This document shows positions 43,827 to 52,087 of a stretch of 64,000 nucleotides of DNA, in pieces. This DNA is from Thermoanaerobaculia bacterium (GTDB taxonomy: Bacteria > Acidobacteriota > Thermoanaerobaculia > Multivoradales > Multivoraceae). The stretch spans positions 25,987 to 89,986 of the forward strand of contig JAJDUI010000017.1 of assembly GCA_022826745.1 (NCBI GenBank), read 5' to 3'. How positions within the stretch are numbered: position 1 is the first letter of the stretch; every line of letters begins with the position of its first letter. The translations under genes were made by a program, and so were the position numbers. The notes below the pieces were generated by a model. It made no database searches. It saw nothing but the letters and a program-made list of their open reading frames with translations, and was not told the origin of the DNA.

Positions 43827-44204
43827 TCAGAGCAGCAGCGCGCAGTGAGTCCGGAACAGGAGAGGCGGCGGTCCGCGTCTGGACGCCGCGTCGTACAGCG
43901 ACTCCTCGGCAAGCGTCAGGGACGCCGAAGACGGCAAGGCGAGCACGGCCGTCGCTGACGGGTCAGGCCGATGCGCGCTTGCTTCCACATCCAGCGTGAC
44001 GTCGTGGTCGTGGTCGGGCACGACCTCGTCGTCGTGGTGATGCCCGTGGGTCGCCGACTTCGCCAGAGCCGCGGTGTCGTGCTCGTGCGCCGACCCGAAG
44101 ACATGAGCCGCCAGGTCCAGCCCGGCCGTGAACGCAAACGCGCCCGGCGTCTGGCATCCCAGCAGGACGGCGACCGCGACGACACGCTTGAACGGAAGAC
44201 TCAC
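43827..44204 (-). CDS. Small His-rich exported protein linked to RND efflux
   Basis: About 125 residues with a signal peptide (KRVVAVAVLLGCQTPGAFA) and a mature region holding many His and Asp: FGSAHEHDT, THGHHHDDE, PDHDHDV. The C-terminus is hydrophobic with RGPPPLLFR. Start codon is uncertain: GTG at 44204 gives the cleanest leader, GTG at 44213 or TTG at 44240 are possible. His-rich periplasmic proteins next to metal RND pumps usually bind or sense metal; that role is inferred. The family was not recognised. It probably leads the operon ending in DUF885. Confidence 0.65.
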   Translation of the reverse strand: MSLPFKRVVAVAVLLGCQTPGAFAFTAGLDLAAHVFGSAHEHDTAALAKSATHGHHHDDEVVPDHDHDVTLDVEASAHRPDPSATAVLALPSSASLTLAEESLYDAASRRGPPPLLFRTHCALLL

Positions 44205-44335
44205 CTTGATCACTGTGCCAGACGTGCAGCGGTTGGTCAATGAAGCCGAGGTCGCGACAGTGGCCCGTCACCCGCTCAGGAAGCCCTGCGGGTAAGGTGA
44301 ACCGCTTCAACGGAATCACGAAGGTCCTGCCCGCC

Positions 44336-46486
44336 ATGACGCCAAGCTTCCTGCATTCGCCAAAGTCCCGGCCCCTGGTCTTCGCCGGTTTGCTTCTCCT
44401 GGGCCTCGCGGCCTGCGGCGGCGACTACCCGCCGCCGCCCGATACGGAGGAGCTCCCCTTCACTGAGACGCTCCATGGCGTGGAGTTCGAGGATCCGTAC
44501 CGCTGGCTGGAGGACCAGGACAGCCCGGAGACGCGGGCCTTCATCGACCGGCAGAACGAGTACGCCGAGGTGATCGTCGGCGAGCCCCCGGAGCGCGAGT
44601 GGGCGCGGCGGCGGCTGCGGGAACTGATCGACACGCCGGCCGTCGGCTCCCCGAACAAGGCCGGCGAGTACGAACTCTTCACCCTTCGCCGGGCCGGCGA
44701 GGAGCTGGCGTCCATCGTGCGCCGGCCGGCGCCGGAGGACGCGGAGGCCGGGCCCGCGAGGATCGACCCGGCGGGCGAGTACGAGGTCGTGATCGACCCG
44801 GCGGAAGCCGGCGGCGACTACGCGCACCTCGGCATCGTCGGCGTTTCGCCCGACGGGAAGCAGATGCTCTACAACGTCCGCATCGGCGGCGCGGACGAGA
44901 CGACGGTCCGCCTGCGCGACCTGGAGCAGAACGTCGACCTCGACTTCGAGCTGCCCCGCGCGCTGAACGACCAGGCGTTCTTCGCCAAGGACGGCAGCGG
45001 CATCTACTACGCGGTCCGCGATCGCCAGGAGGGTTCGCGCATCCGCTTCCACCGGTTCGGCACCGACCGGGCCGAGGACGAACTCGTGTTCGGCGAAGGA
45101 ATCGGTCGCCGCGCCTTTGTCCGCGCCGAGCAGATCGACGACACGAGGCTGCTCGTCGGCGTCCAGCACGGATGGGCCAGGAGCGACGTGTATTTGGTGG
45201 ACATCGGCACCTGGCAGGCGACGTCGATCGTCGAAGGCATGGAGGCCCGCTTCAACACCCACCACCACGACGGCCGGCTGTTCGTGCGCACGAACCTGGG
45301 CGCGCCGCTCAACCGGCTGATGGAGGTCGATCTCGACCGGCCGGCCGTTGCCAACTGGCGCGAGGTCGTGCCGGAAGCCGAGGACGTCCTGCAGGGCGTG
45401 GCCGTCATCGACGGCAAGCTCTACCTGACCTACCTGCACCACGTCGCCAGCCGGATCCGCGTCTTCGAGTTCGACGGCACGCCGGCCGGCGAGGTCGAGG
45501 TGCCCGAGCACCACAACGCCGGCATCCGGGGGGCCGGCGAGGGCAAGGCGCTGCTGTCGCTCGCCTCCTACCTGCAGCCGTCCGTCACCTGGCTGCTCGA
45601 CCTCGAAACGGGCGAGCGCGAGGTCTTCCGCGAACCCCAGGCGCCTTTCGACGGCGACGGCTACGTCCTGAAGCAGGTGCGCTACACCTCGAAGGACGGC
45701 ACCTCCGCGCCGATGTACATCGCCCATCGCGAGGGCTTCGAACCCGACGGCACGACGCCCGCCCTGCTCAACGGCTACGGCGGCTTCAACGTCTCCCTGA
45801 CGCCGCGATTCAATCCGCTGGCGGCGCTGTGGCTCGAAGCCGGCGGCGTCTACGCCGTCGCCACGCTGCGGGGCGGCAGCGAGTACGGCGAGGAGTGGCA
45901 CCAGGCCGGGATGCTCCACAACAAGCAGAACGTCTTCGACGACTTCATCTCCGCCGGCGAATGGCTCATCGCCGAGGGCCACAGCGATCCCGAGCGCCTG
46001 GCGATCCACGGCGCCAGCAACGGCGGCCTGCTGGTCGGCGCCTCCCTGACCCAGCGCCCCGACCTCTACCGCGCTGTGCTCTGCGGCTTCCCCGAACTCG
46101 ACCTGATCCGCTTCTACACCTTTACCGAAGCGAACAACATGCCCGCCCTGCTCGAATACGGCGACGGCGAGATCCCCGACCAGTTCGAGTCCCTGCGCGG
46201 CTTCTCGCCCTACCAGGCGATCCGCGACGGCGTCGCCTACCCGGCCGTCATGCTGACCCAGGGCGACCTCGATACCCGTGTGCCGCCGCTCCAGGCCCGC
46301 AAGGTCGCGGCCCGGCTGCAGGCGGCGACGTCATCGGGACTGCCGGTCATCATGCGCTATCACCCGTACGCCGGCCACGCCGCGAGTCGCGGGTTGCCCA
46401 TGTCGGAGCGGCTCGAGTTCGTGGCGGCGGAGGCTACGTTCCTGTTGAGTCAGACGGGGTTGACGGCGCCTGAGACTGACTCTTGA
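44336..46486 (+). CDS. Prolyl oligopeptidase family serine peptidase, lipoprotein
   Basis: A 716-residue S9A peptidase. ATG at 44336 opens a leader with lipobox [11 protein letters not shown]. The N-terminus has the family block [20 protein letters not shown], a seven-blade propeller occupies about residues 100-440, and the alpha/beta-hydrolase domain carries the triad: Ser in [13 protein letters not shown], Asp in [16 protein letters not shown] and His in [24 protein letters not shown] is also typical. It cleaves proline-containing short peptides; the lipobox places it in the periplasm or on the outer membrane. It is divergent from the His-rich gene. Confidence 0.93.
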   Translation: MTPSFLHSPKSRPLVFAGLLLLGLAACGGDYPPPPDTEELPFTETLHGVEFEDPYRWLEDQDSPETRAFIDRQNEYAEVIVGEPPEREWARRRLRELIDTPAVGSPNKAGEYELFTLRRAGEELASIVRRPAPEDAEAGPARIDPAGEYEVVIDPAEAGGDYAHLGIVGVSPDGKQMLYNVRIGGADETTVRLRDLEQNVDLDFELPRALNDQAFFAKDGSGIYYAVRDRQEGSRIRFHRFGTDRAEDELVFGEGIGRRAFVRAEQIDDTRLLVGVQHGWARSDVYLVDIGTWQATSIVEGMEARFNTHHHDGRLFVRTNLGAPLNRLMEVDLDRPAVANWREVVPEAEDVLQGVAVIDGKLYLTYLHHVASRIRVFEFDGTPAGEVEVPEHHNAGIRGAGEGKALLSLASYLQPSVTWLLDLETGEREVFREPQAPFDGDGYVLKQVRYTSKDGTSAPMYIAHREGFEPDGTTPALLNGYGGFNVSLTPRFNPLAALWLEAGGVYAVATLRGGSEYGEEWHQAGMLHNKQNVFDDFISAGEWLIAEGHSDPERLAIHGASNGGLLVGASLTQRPDLYRAVLCGFPELDLIRFYTFTEANNMPALLEYGDGEIPDQFESLRGFSPYQAIRDGVAYPAVMLTQGDLDTRVPPLQARKVAARLQAATSSGLPVIMRYHPYAGHAASRGLPMSERLEFVAAEATFLLSQTGLTAPETDS

Positions 46487-46507
46487 GTAAGGAGGGGGTC
46501 GACAACT

Positions 46508-46556
46508 TATGACAAACTTCGTCGGCGCTCACGGCGCGATGTCGATGTATGTCATA
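46508..46556. promoter_or_regulatory. Inverted TGTCATA pair before the AlbA_2 gene, possible operator
   Basis: TATGACA at 46508-46514 and its reverse complement TGTCATA at 46550-46556 flank 35 bases; the second copy overlaps the start codon within TATG-T-CATA. GACAA also repeats at 46501 and 46511. This could be an autoregulatory site for the DNA-binding product. Confidence 0.3.
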
Positions 46557-48978
46557 TCCGCTCTTCCATCCTGAGTCCGGACGCCCGCCGGTCAGCACAC
46601 TTGCCGAGCGGGAACTCGCCCTCGAGTTCCCGCAAGAGGACCGGTTCGTCGAGTTCAAGGAGGGGTTCGGCCAGCGTCGGCTCCAGGAAGCCGTAGTCGC
46701 CTTCTCGAACTCGGACGGTGGAGTGATCCTGATCGGTGTCCGTGACGACGGCTTGGTCAAGGGAGTAGTACCCAGCGGCAACCGCGAGGCGACGCTGCAC
46801 CAGCTTGTTGCGAACCTTCACAACCCGGGGCGCTACAAGGTCCGCCACCTTACGGTGGAGAAACGGAACATCGTCGTGCTGACCATCCAGTGCCGGCACG
46901 AGGGGTTCTCGCAAACTCCGGACGGCCGGGTCCTGGTAAGACGCGGCGCCTCGAACACGGCCCTCATGGGGCGCGAACTCTCCGAGTTTATGGCCCGACG
47001 GACCCTCGTACACTTCGAGCGAACCGCAACCGCGATGCCCCTCCGCGCGGCGGATCAAGACCTGCTTCGCGAGTTGGCCACGGCGTGGGGCTGGTCTGGG
47101 GACGCAGTCGCCGAGCGGCTTCGAGAGGCGTCGCTCGTGACCAGGGAAGACGGCGAGGAGCGCCTGACCGTAGCCGGGGCGCTCTACCTGACCGAGCAGC
47201 CTCACCGCGTTCTCGGCAAGACGTTCGTCGAGATCTTCCGGTACCGCGACGACGGCCCGAGTTACGACCGACGCATTGAGGTCCAAGGGCCCCTGCCAAC
47301 CCAGGTCCGCGAAACCACTCGACTCGTCCAGGCAGAACTCGGATTCGATCTCGTCGTGGTGGGCCTGATCAGACAGCAACTGCCTCGTCTCCCCGAAGAG
47401 GTTCTTCGCGAAGCGATCGCCAACGCAGTAGCCCATCGTTCTTACGAGACGGCGGGAGCGTCAGTCCGCGTGGAGATTCGGCCCGACCGGGTCGACATCA
47501 TCTCTCCCGGCGGCCTACCCGAACCGGTAACGCTAGAGAACATCCGCGAACAGTGTTCCGCCCGCAACAACGACGTCATCCGAACGCTTCGACGGTTCAA
47601 GCTCGCAGAAGACGCCGGCACCGGCGTCGATCGGATGGAGGACGCGATGGCGGCGAATCTCCTGCGGCCGCCCCTCTTCAAGGAACCGGGCGGCACGGCT
47701 GTTTCCGTAACGCTTTGGCTGGAAACGGCGGTCACGAAGGAGGAAAGGGCCTGGATCGACGAACTCGAACTTGGCGGATCCCTGCGGGCGTCCGACCGTT
47801 TGCTAGTGGTCATGGCCGCACGCGGCGAGGCGCTCAGCAACGCGCGCGCCCGGGAGATCCTCGGCGTGGATCACCTCGCAGCACGCAAGGCCCTGCAGCG
47901 ACTTCGCGACCACGGCCTGCTCGTCCAGTCCGGCCAGCGTGGCGGCGCCACCTATCGCATCAGCCAAGTCCTTCCCGGAACCCGCACGCAACTCGACCAG
48001 GACGAGATCGAGAAGCTCGTACTAGAGGCGGCACGCGAAGCGCCGCTCACGAACACCTCTGTACGGCGACTCACGGGACTCGATCGGTCCGGAGCCTTGA
48101 CCCTGCTTGCTCGCCTTGTGGCCCGTGGCGATCTGAGACGCCGAGGTGAACGCCGGGGTGCACACTACGTCCGCACACTGCGGACCAAGCCCCTGCCAAG
48201 GGGCGAATCAGAACGGCTTCTTGCCCCGCTGGTCGACCAAACCTGGCAGGCGTTCGACCGAGCCGGCAATCTGCCTTCGCGCGTCACACCAGCCGCGCCG
48301 ATCCTGTTCTTCGGTGACCTCGACGCATACCTGGGCTCGCCCTTGCGCGTGCTGACGGTCGGCTTGAATCCTTCGCTTCACGAGTTCCCTTCGGACAACG
48401 CCTTCGCGCGCTTTCCCCTGATTCGAAACCAGCGCGAACGGGAACCGAGCCGCTATCTAGCCGCAATGTCGGCCTACTTTCGGACCTACCCCTACAGGCG
48501 CTGGTTCAGCGCCTACGAGTACCTGCTCAACGGCGCGAGCACGAGCTACTACGACGCTCGGAAGGCCTCGACAGCCCTCCACACCGACATTTGCTCGCCC
48601 GTCGCAACCAACCCGACCTGGAGCGAGCTGAGGCGGGATCGCGCAGACCTCGAAGCAGTCGGCGTGCCGCTCTGGCACGAACTGCTAGTGGCACTCAGAC
48701 CTCAGATCGTGTTCCTGTCTGTAGCGAAGGTTCATCTAGATCGGATCAGGTTCCCCCCGATAGACGAGTGGCGTTCCCTCAGAGTCTTCAAACGAACAAG
48801 CCGAGGCGACGTCCGCAGGCGGCCATACAGGGTCCGGGCACGCTGGTACGACGTGGACGGCGAGGAGTCGCTGTTCGTCTTCGGACAAGCGGCCTTCACA
48901 CCGTTCCAACTGCTTTCCCGTGACCAAAAGCACGAGGTGGGAGCCAGCGCGACGGAGACCTACGAAGATGGCTGCTGA
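46549..48978 (+). CDS. AlbA_2 / RecG-C HATPase-like protein with winged helices and a UDG-fold-like C-terminus
   Basis: An 809-residue protein. Residues about 28-145 are an AlbA_2 (Schlafen-like divergent AAA-4) domain: DRFVEFKEGF, VVAFSNSDGGVILIGVRDDG, RVLVRRGASN. Residues about 280-390 match the HATPase_c_4/RecG C-terminal region: EEVLREAIANAVAHRSYE, VDIISPGGLP, EDAGTGVDRMEDAM. Residues about 410-545 look like two winged helices. The C-terminal 220 residues are a separate domain with VLTVGLNPSLHEFP, LHTDICSPVATNPTWSEL, PQIVFLSVAKVHL and FVFGQAAFTPFQLL; GLNPS and the order of motifs recall the uracil-DNA-glycosylase/DUF1643 fold. That link is inferred. The first two domains are common in regulators and defence genes; the added C-terminus is not a standard partner I know. 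The next gene overlaps its end by 11 bp. Confidence 0.78.
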   Translation: MSYPLFHPESGRPPVSTLAERELALEFPQEDRFVEFKEGFGQRRLQEAVVAFSNSDGGVILIGVRDDGLVKGVVPSGNREATLHQLVANLHNPGRYKVRHLTVEKRNIVVLTIQCRHEGFSQTPDGRVLVRRGASNTALMGRELSEFMARRTLVHFERTATAMPLRAADQDLLRELATAWGWSGDAVAERLREASLVTREDGEERLTVAGALYLTEQPHRVLGKTFVEIFRYRDDGPSYDRRIEVQGPLPTQVRETTRLVQAELGFDLVVVGLIRQQLPRLPEEVLREAIANAVAHRSYETAGASVRVEIRPDRVDIISPGGLPEPVTLENIREQCSARNNDVIRTLRRFKLAEDAGTGVDRMEDAMAANLLRPPLFKEPGGTAVSVTLWLETAVTKEERAWIDELELGGSLRASDRLLVVMAARGEALSNARAREILGVDHLAARKALQRLRDHGLLVQSGQRGGATYRISQVLPGTRTQLDQDEIEKLVLEAAREAPLTNTSVRRLTGLDRSGALTLLARLVARGDLRRRGERRGAHYVRTLRTKPLPRGESERLLAPLVDQTWQAFDRAGNLPSRVTPAAPILFFGDLDAYLGSPLRVLTVGLNPSLHEFPSDNAFARFPLIRNQREREPSRYLAAMSAYFRTYPYRRWFSAYEYLLNGASTSYYDARKASTALHTDICSPVATNPTWSELRRDRADLEAVGVPLWHELLVALRPQIVFLSVAKVHLDRIRFPPIDEWRSLRVFKRTSRGDVRRRPYRVRARWYDVDGEESLFVFGQAAFTPFQLLSRDQKHEVGASATETYEDGC

Positions 48979-49852
48979 CCGGTGCTTCGTTCAACTCTCC
49001 CACCCCAGACGGGAGCACGAACCCGACCGCGGCACCGACAAGACCTGGAACACGCAGGAACACGCTCACGCGCGGAAGTTCATGCAGATGCACGGCCAGT
49101 GGATTGACCGGGACGATCAACGACAGTCCGGTGATCTGTACGGCTGGGGCGAGTGGGAAGCGGAGTCCGAGCTTGTACGCCCACTCAATCCCCCGGACGG
49201 CGACTTCCTCTATCCGCGGTGGCTGTGGCGCCCGTACTACGTTCCGAGAAACAGCTACGAGGGCCTGCACAACACCGACCCCTTCATCTTCGGACCGCGG
49301 TTCCTCTACTCGAACTGCTTCCAGCCGAGCAGGCCCGGCCTGAGACGACTTGACCAAGGCTCCGTCATCGCATTCGGGAGCGCCAAGAAGCGTGCCGGTG
49401 CGTGGCGATGGATGCTCGATACCGTCCTCGTCGTCAGGGACTTCAAGGACTACCACGGAGCCGACGCACGCTCCGTACTCAGAGATTGGGTTCCGAACAC
49501 GTTCCTGGACGTGACCATCCGGCCTCTGACCGGCGACGCGCCGCAGTCCAAGACCTGCGCAACGGCACGCGACCGGCTCCGCCTCTACCGGGGAGCGACG
49601 CCTGACGATCTCGTCGAAGGCATGTTCAGCTTCTTCCCCGCGAGTCCCGAGTGCGGCGATTCGGGCTTCAGGCGCCCGTTCATTGATCTTCCAATCGAGT
49701 ATCTGAACCCGGCCGCCTTCCGAACTCCGAGAGGGCTGGGTCGCGACCGAACGCCCGCCGAGCTTCGTGCAGTGTGGGATCAGCTTGTGGCGCAAGTCCG
49801 CGACGCAGGACTCGTTCTGGGGACGTTCGCCGAGTTGCCGGAGCGGCGCTGA
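48968..49852 (+). CDS. Uncharacterised protein, partner of the AlbA_2 fusion protein
   Basis: A 294-residue protein of no family I can name with confidence. ATG at 48968 lies inside the 3' end of the preceding gene (11-bp overlap, GGAG upstream), showing co-translation. It has no signal peptide or membrane segment. Visible blocks likely to be conserved: CFVQLSHPRREHEP near the start, GWGEWEAESE, RPYYVPRNSYEGLHNTDPFIFG, LYSNCFQP, LDQGSVIAFGS and a Phe-rich GMFSFFPASP. His, Glu, Trp and Asn in these blocks could form a catalytic site. The base composition looks less GC-rich than the flanks. A nucleotide or nucleic-acid role is suggested only by its partner. Confidence 0.6.
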   Translation: MAADRCFVQLSHPRREHEPDRGTDKTWNTQEHAHARKFMQMHGQWIDRDDQRQSGDLYGWGEWEAESELVRPLNPPDGDFLYPRWLWRPYYVPRNSYEGLHNTDPFIFGPRFLYSNCFQPSRPGLRRLDQGSVIAFGSAKKRAGAWRWMLDTVLVVRDFKDYHGADARSVLRDWVPNTFLDVTIRPLTGDAPQSKTCATARDRLRLYRGATPDDLVEGMFSFFPASPECGDSGFRRPFIDLPIEYLNPAAFRTPRGLGRDRTPAELRAVWDQLVAQVRDAGLVLGTFAELPERR

Positions 49853-49876
49853 GAGCAGCCGCTTCCGACGCAGAAT

Positions 49877-49947
49877 GGTCGCCGCTTCGCGGCGCGTCCA
49901 CTTGGCCGCCTGCGGCGGCAGCCGGCGAGGACGCCGGCGCACCCAGT
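49877..49947. repeat. Palindromic intergenic repeat R8
   Basis: CGCCGC-tt-CGCGGCG, then TGGCCGCC-tgc-GGCGGCA, then GCCGGCG-agga-CGCCGGC, and the terminal GCACCCAGTG. It sits between convergent genes at the right edge of the AlbA_2 module. Confidence 0.8.
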
Positions 49948-49962
49948 GTGTGGCGGCGAGCG

Positions 49963-50502
49963 CTACGGGAGCGGGAACTCCTCCAGATACCGCTCGTAGC
50001 CGGGCTCGACGTCGATCTCGAGCGACCGGAGGACGCGGACGACCGCGTTGTAGAACGCCAGAATGATCGTCAGCTCGACCAGGAGTTCGGCGTTCAGGTG
50101 ACGCCGTAGCGCGTCGAAGGTCTCGGCGCTGATCTCGAGACCTTCGGTCGCCTCGTCGGCGGCGGTGAGGACGAGGCGTTCGAGTTCCGGCAGCGACCCG
50201 GCGTCCGGCCCCGCGATGACGGTGCGGATGTCGTCGTCGGAGAGGCCGAATTGGCGGCCGAGTTCGATGTGGTGGGTGTACTCGTAGTCGGTGCGGGTGA
50301 TGACGCCGATGCGCAGGATCGCCATCTCGCGCAGCCGCTGATCGAACCGGGACTTCCAGCGAATCCAGGCCCCGGTACCGCGAAACGACCGCGTGCCCGA
50401 GGGGCTGTGCGCGAGCATCCGCGCCAGGTTGATCGGCCGGTCGAGCAGCTCCCGGTCTTCGGGGGCGAGATCGTCCACGTCGAGGTAGGGAAGTCGAGCC
50501 AC
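49963..50502 (-). CDS. Carboxymuconolactone decarboxylase (AhpD-like) family protein, copy 1
   Basis: A 179-residue all-helical protein of the AhpD/CMD family. GTG at 50502 follows AAAGGAG; the paralogue next door starts at the same residue. The core reads MAILRIGVITRTDYEYTHHIELGRQFGLSDDDI, with Glu and the HH pair where AhpD has its CxxC; both redox Cys are absent, so a thiol peroxidase role is unlikely. It is about 70 per cent identical by eye to the next gene. Members of this branch occur beside aromatic and ester catabolism genes, consistent with the neighbours. Confidence 0.85.
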   Translation of the reverse strand: MARLPYLDVDDLAPEDRELLDRPINLARMLAHSPSGTRSFRGTGAWIRWKSRFDQRLREMAILRIGVITRTDYEYTHHIELGRQFGLSDDDIRTVIAGPDAGSLPELERLVLTAADEATEGLEISAETFDALRRHLNAELLVELTIILAFYNAVVRVLRSLEIDVEPGYERYLEEFPLP

Positions 50503-50578
50503 GGGGAGTCTCCTTTGCGGGCGGAATGCCCACGTTGCCAGGAAGCGGTGAGGGTATCGCCGCGCCGCCCGCACTCAC

Positions 50579-51118
50579 CTACGGCAGCGGGAACTCCTCC
50601 AGATAGCGCTCGTACTCGGGCTCGACGTCGACCCCGAGCGAGTTCAGCATCCGCACGACGCCGTTGTAGTACGAGATCGTCATCGTGAGTTCGACGAGCA
50701 TCCCCTCGTCGAGGTGGCCCTGCAACGCCTCGAAGGTCTCGGCGCCGATGCCGACGCCGGTCGTCGCCTCGTCGGTGGCGGTGAGGACGAGCCGTTCGAC
50801 CTCCGTGAACGACCCGGCATCCGGACCCGCGATGACGGCGCGGATGTCGTCGTCGGAGAGCCCGAACCGGCGGCCGAGCTCGATGTGGTGGCTGTACTCG
50901 TAGTCGGTGCGCGTGATCGCGCCGACGCGCAGGATCGCCATCTGGCGCAGGCGCGGGTCGAGCTTCGTCTTGAAGCGAATCCAGATGCCCATGCGGCCGA
51001 ACAGGCGGGCCCCCTCAGGGCAGTACGCGAGGTTCCTGAACAGGTTGAGCGGCGGATCGAGCAGTCTCCGGTCTTCGGGGGCGAGATCGTCCACATCGAG
51101 GTAGGGAAGTCGTGCCAT
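50579..51118 (-). CDS. Carboxymuconolactone decarboxylase (AhpD-like) family protein, copy 2
   Basis: A 179-residue paralogue of the preceding gene, with the same ends (ARLPYLDVDDLAPEDR and YERYLEEFPLP) and core MAILRVGAITRTDYEYSHHIELGRRFGLSDDDI. The CxxC of AhpD is again missing. The two copies lie 76 bases apart on one strand and have clearly diverged in the middle (e.g. NLFRNLAYCPEGARLFGR here). It sits 39 bases after an SDR gene and probably shares its transcript. Substrate not known. Confidence 0.87.
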   Translation of the reverse strand: MARLPYLDVDDLAPEDRRLLDPPLNLFRNLAYCPEGARLFGRMGIWIRFKTKLDPRLRQMAILRVGAITRTDYEYSHHIELGRRFGLSDDDIRAVIAGPDAGSFTEVERLVLTATDEATTGVGIGAETFEALQGHLDEGMLVELTMTISYYNGVVRMLNSLGVDVEPEYERYLEEFPLP

Positions 51119-51157
51119 TGGAGGACCTTTCCTGCAGGTTGGGACCGTGGGCGACGG

Positions 51158-51973
51158 TCAGCGGACGGGAGAGAGTACCGTCACGCCGCCATCGACGACG
51201 AGCGCCTGGCCGGTGATGTAGCGCGCGTGTTCGGAAGCGAGAAACACGACCGCGCGACCGATGTCCCAGCCGGTCCCTTCGATCCGCAGCGCCGAGGCGT
51301 TCTTGCGGCGCTCGCGGATCTCGGGCGTCATCGTCGGGCGCTGGACCATCGGGGTCCAGACCGGGCCCGGGAGCACGACGTTCACCCGGATCCCGTCCCC
51401 GGCGTGGTCGACGGCCATCGCCCTGGTCAGGGAGACGACCGCGCCCTTCGACGTCGAGTAGGGCGTGAGCCCCTTGGGGCGGATCGCCGAGATCGAGCTG
51501 ATGTTGACGATCGAGCCGCCGCCGGCTTCCGCCATCGCCGGGATCAGGGCGCGGGAGACCAGGTACATCGACGCGACGTTGACCTTCATCACCCGGTCCC
51601 AGAAGTCCGGTTCGGTGTCGAGGACGGTGCCGGGCGCGCCGATACCCACGTTGTTGATCAGCACGGTCGGCGGCGCGGACCCTTCCCCGGCGAACGCGGC
51701 CAGGGCCGCGCAGTCTTCTTCGCTCGTCACGTCGCCGATGAAGAGCCGAGCGGCGCCGCCTTCCTGCTCGATCATCTCGACGGTGCCGCGGCCGGCTTCC
51801 TCGTTCCGGTCGACGATCACGACCTCGGCACCGGCCCGCGCCAGCAGCAACGCGGCCGCGCGGCCGTTGCCGATTCCGTCGCCTCGGGCCCCGCCACCGG
51901 TGACCACGGCGACCCGGCCGCGGAAGTCGATCCGATCCCCGGTCGAGGGTGTCTGCTCCAAGCGCGTGTTCAT
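51158..51973 (-). CDS. Short-chain dehydrogenase/reductase (SDR)
   Basis: A 271-residue classical SDR. The NAD(P)-binding motif is VVTGGGARGDGIGNGRA, followed by the acidic VDRNEE that suggests NAD preference, the NNVG motif, and the catalytic Ser-Tyr-Lys in NISSISAI and YSTSKGA. The C-terminal FLASEHARYITGQALVVDGG is typical. GGAGG lies upstream of the ATG. It precedes the two AhpD-like genes on the same strand and follows repeat R9. It oxidises or reduces an alcohol or ketone; substrate unknown. Confidence 0.9.
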   Translation of the reverse strand: MNTRLEQTPSTGDRIDFRGRVAVVTGGGARGDGIGNGRAAALLLARAGAEVVIVDRNEEAGRGTVEMIEQEGGAARLFIGDVTSEEDCAALAAFAGEGSAPPTVLINNVGIGAPGTVLDTEPDFWDRVMKVNVASMYLVSRALIPAMAEAGGGSIVNISSISAIRPKGLTPYSTSKGAVVSLTRAMAVDHAGDGIRVNVVLPGPVWTPMVQRPTMTPEIRERRKNASALRIEGTGWDIGRAVVFLASEHARYITGQALVVDGGVTVLSPVR

Positions 51974-51989
51974 CGATCCAGCACCTCCA

Positions 51990-52060
51990 TCGTCGCCGCT
52001 TCGCGGCGCGTTCCCTGGCCGCCTGCGGCGGCGGCCGGCGGGGGCGCCGGCGCACCCAGT
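51990..52060. repeat. Palindromic intergenic repeat R9
   Basis: Same module order as R8: CGCCGC-tt-CGCGGCG, TGGCCGCC-tgc-GGCGGC, then GCCGGCG-gggg-CGCCGGC and GCACCCAGTG. The third stem matches R8 but its loop differs. It lies between two same-strand genes. Confidence 0.8.
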
Positions 52061-52087
52061 GGGTGCCCTACGGTAGCGGGAACTCCT

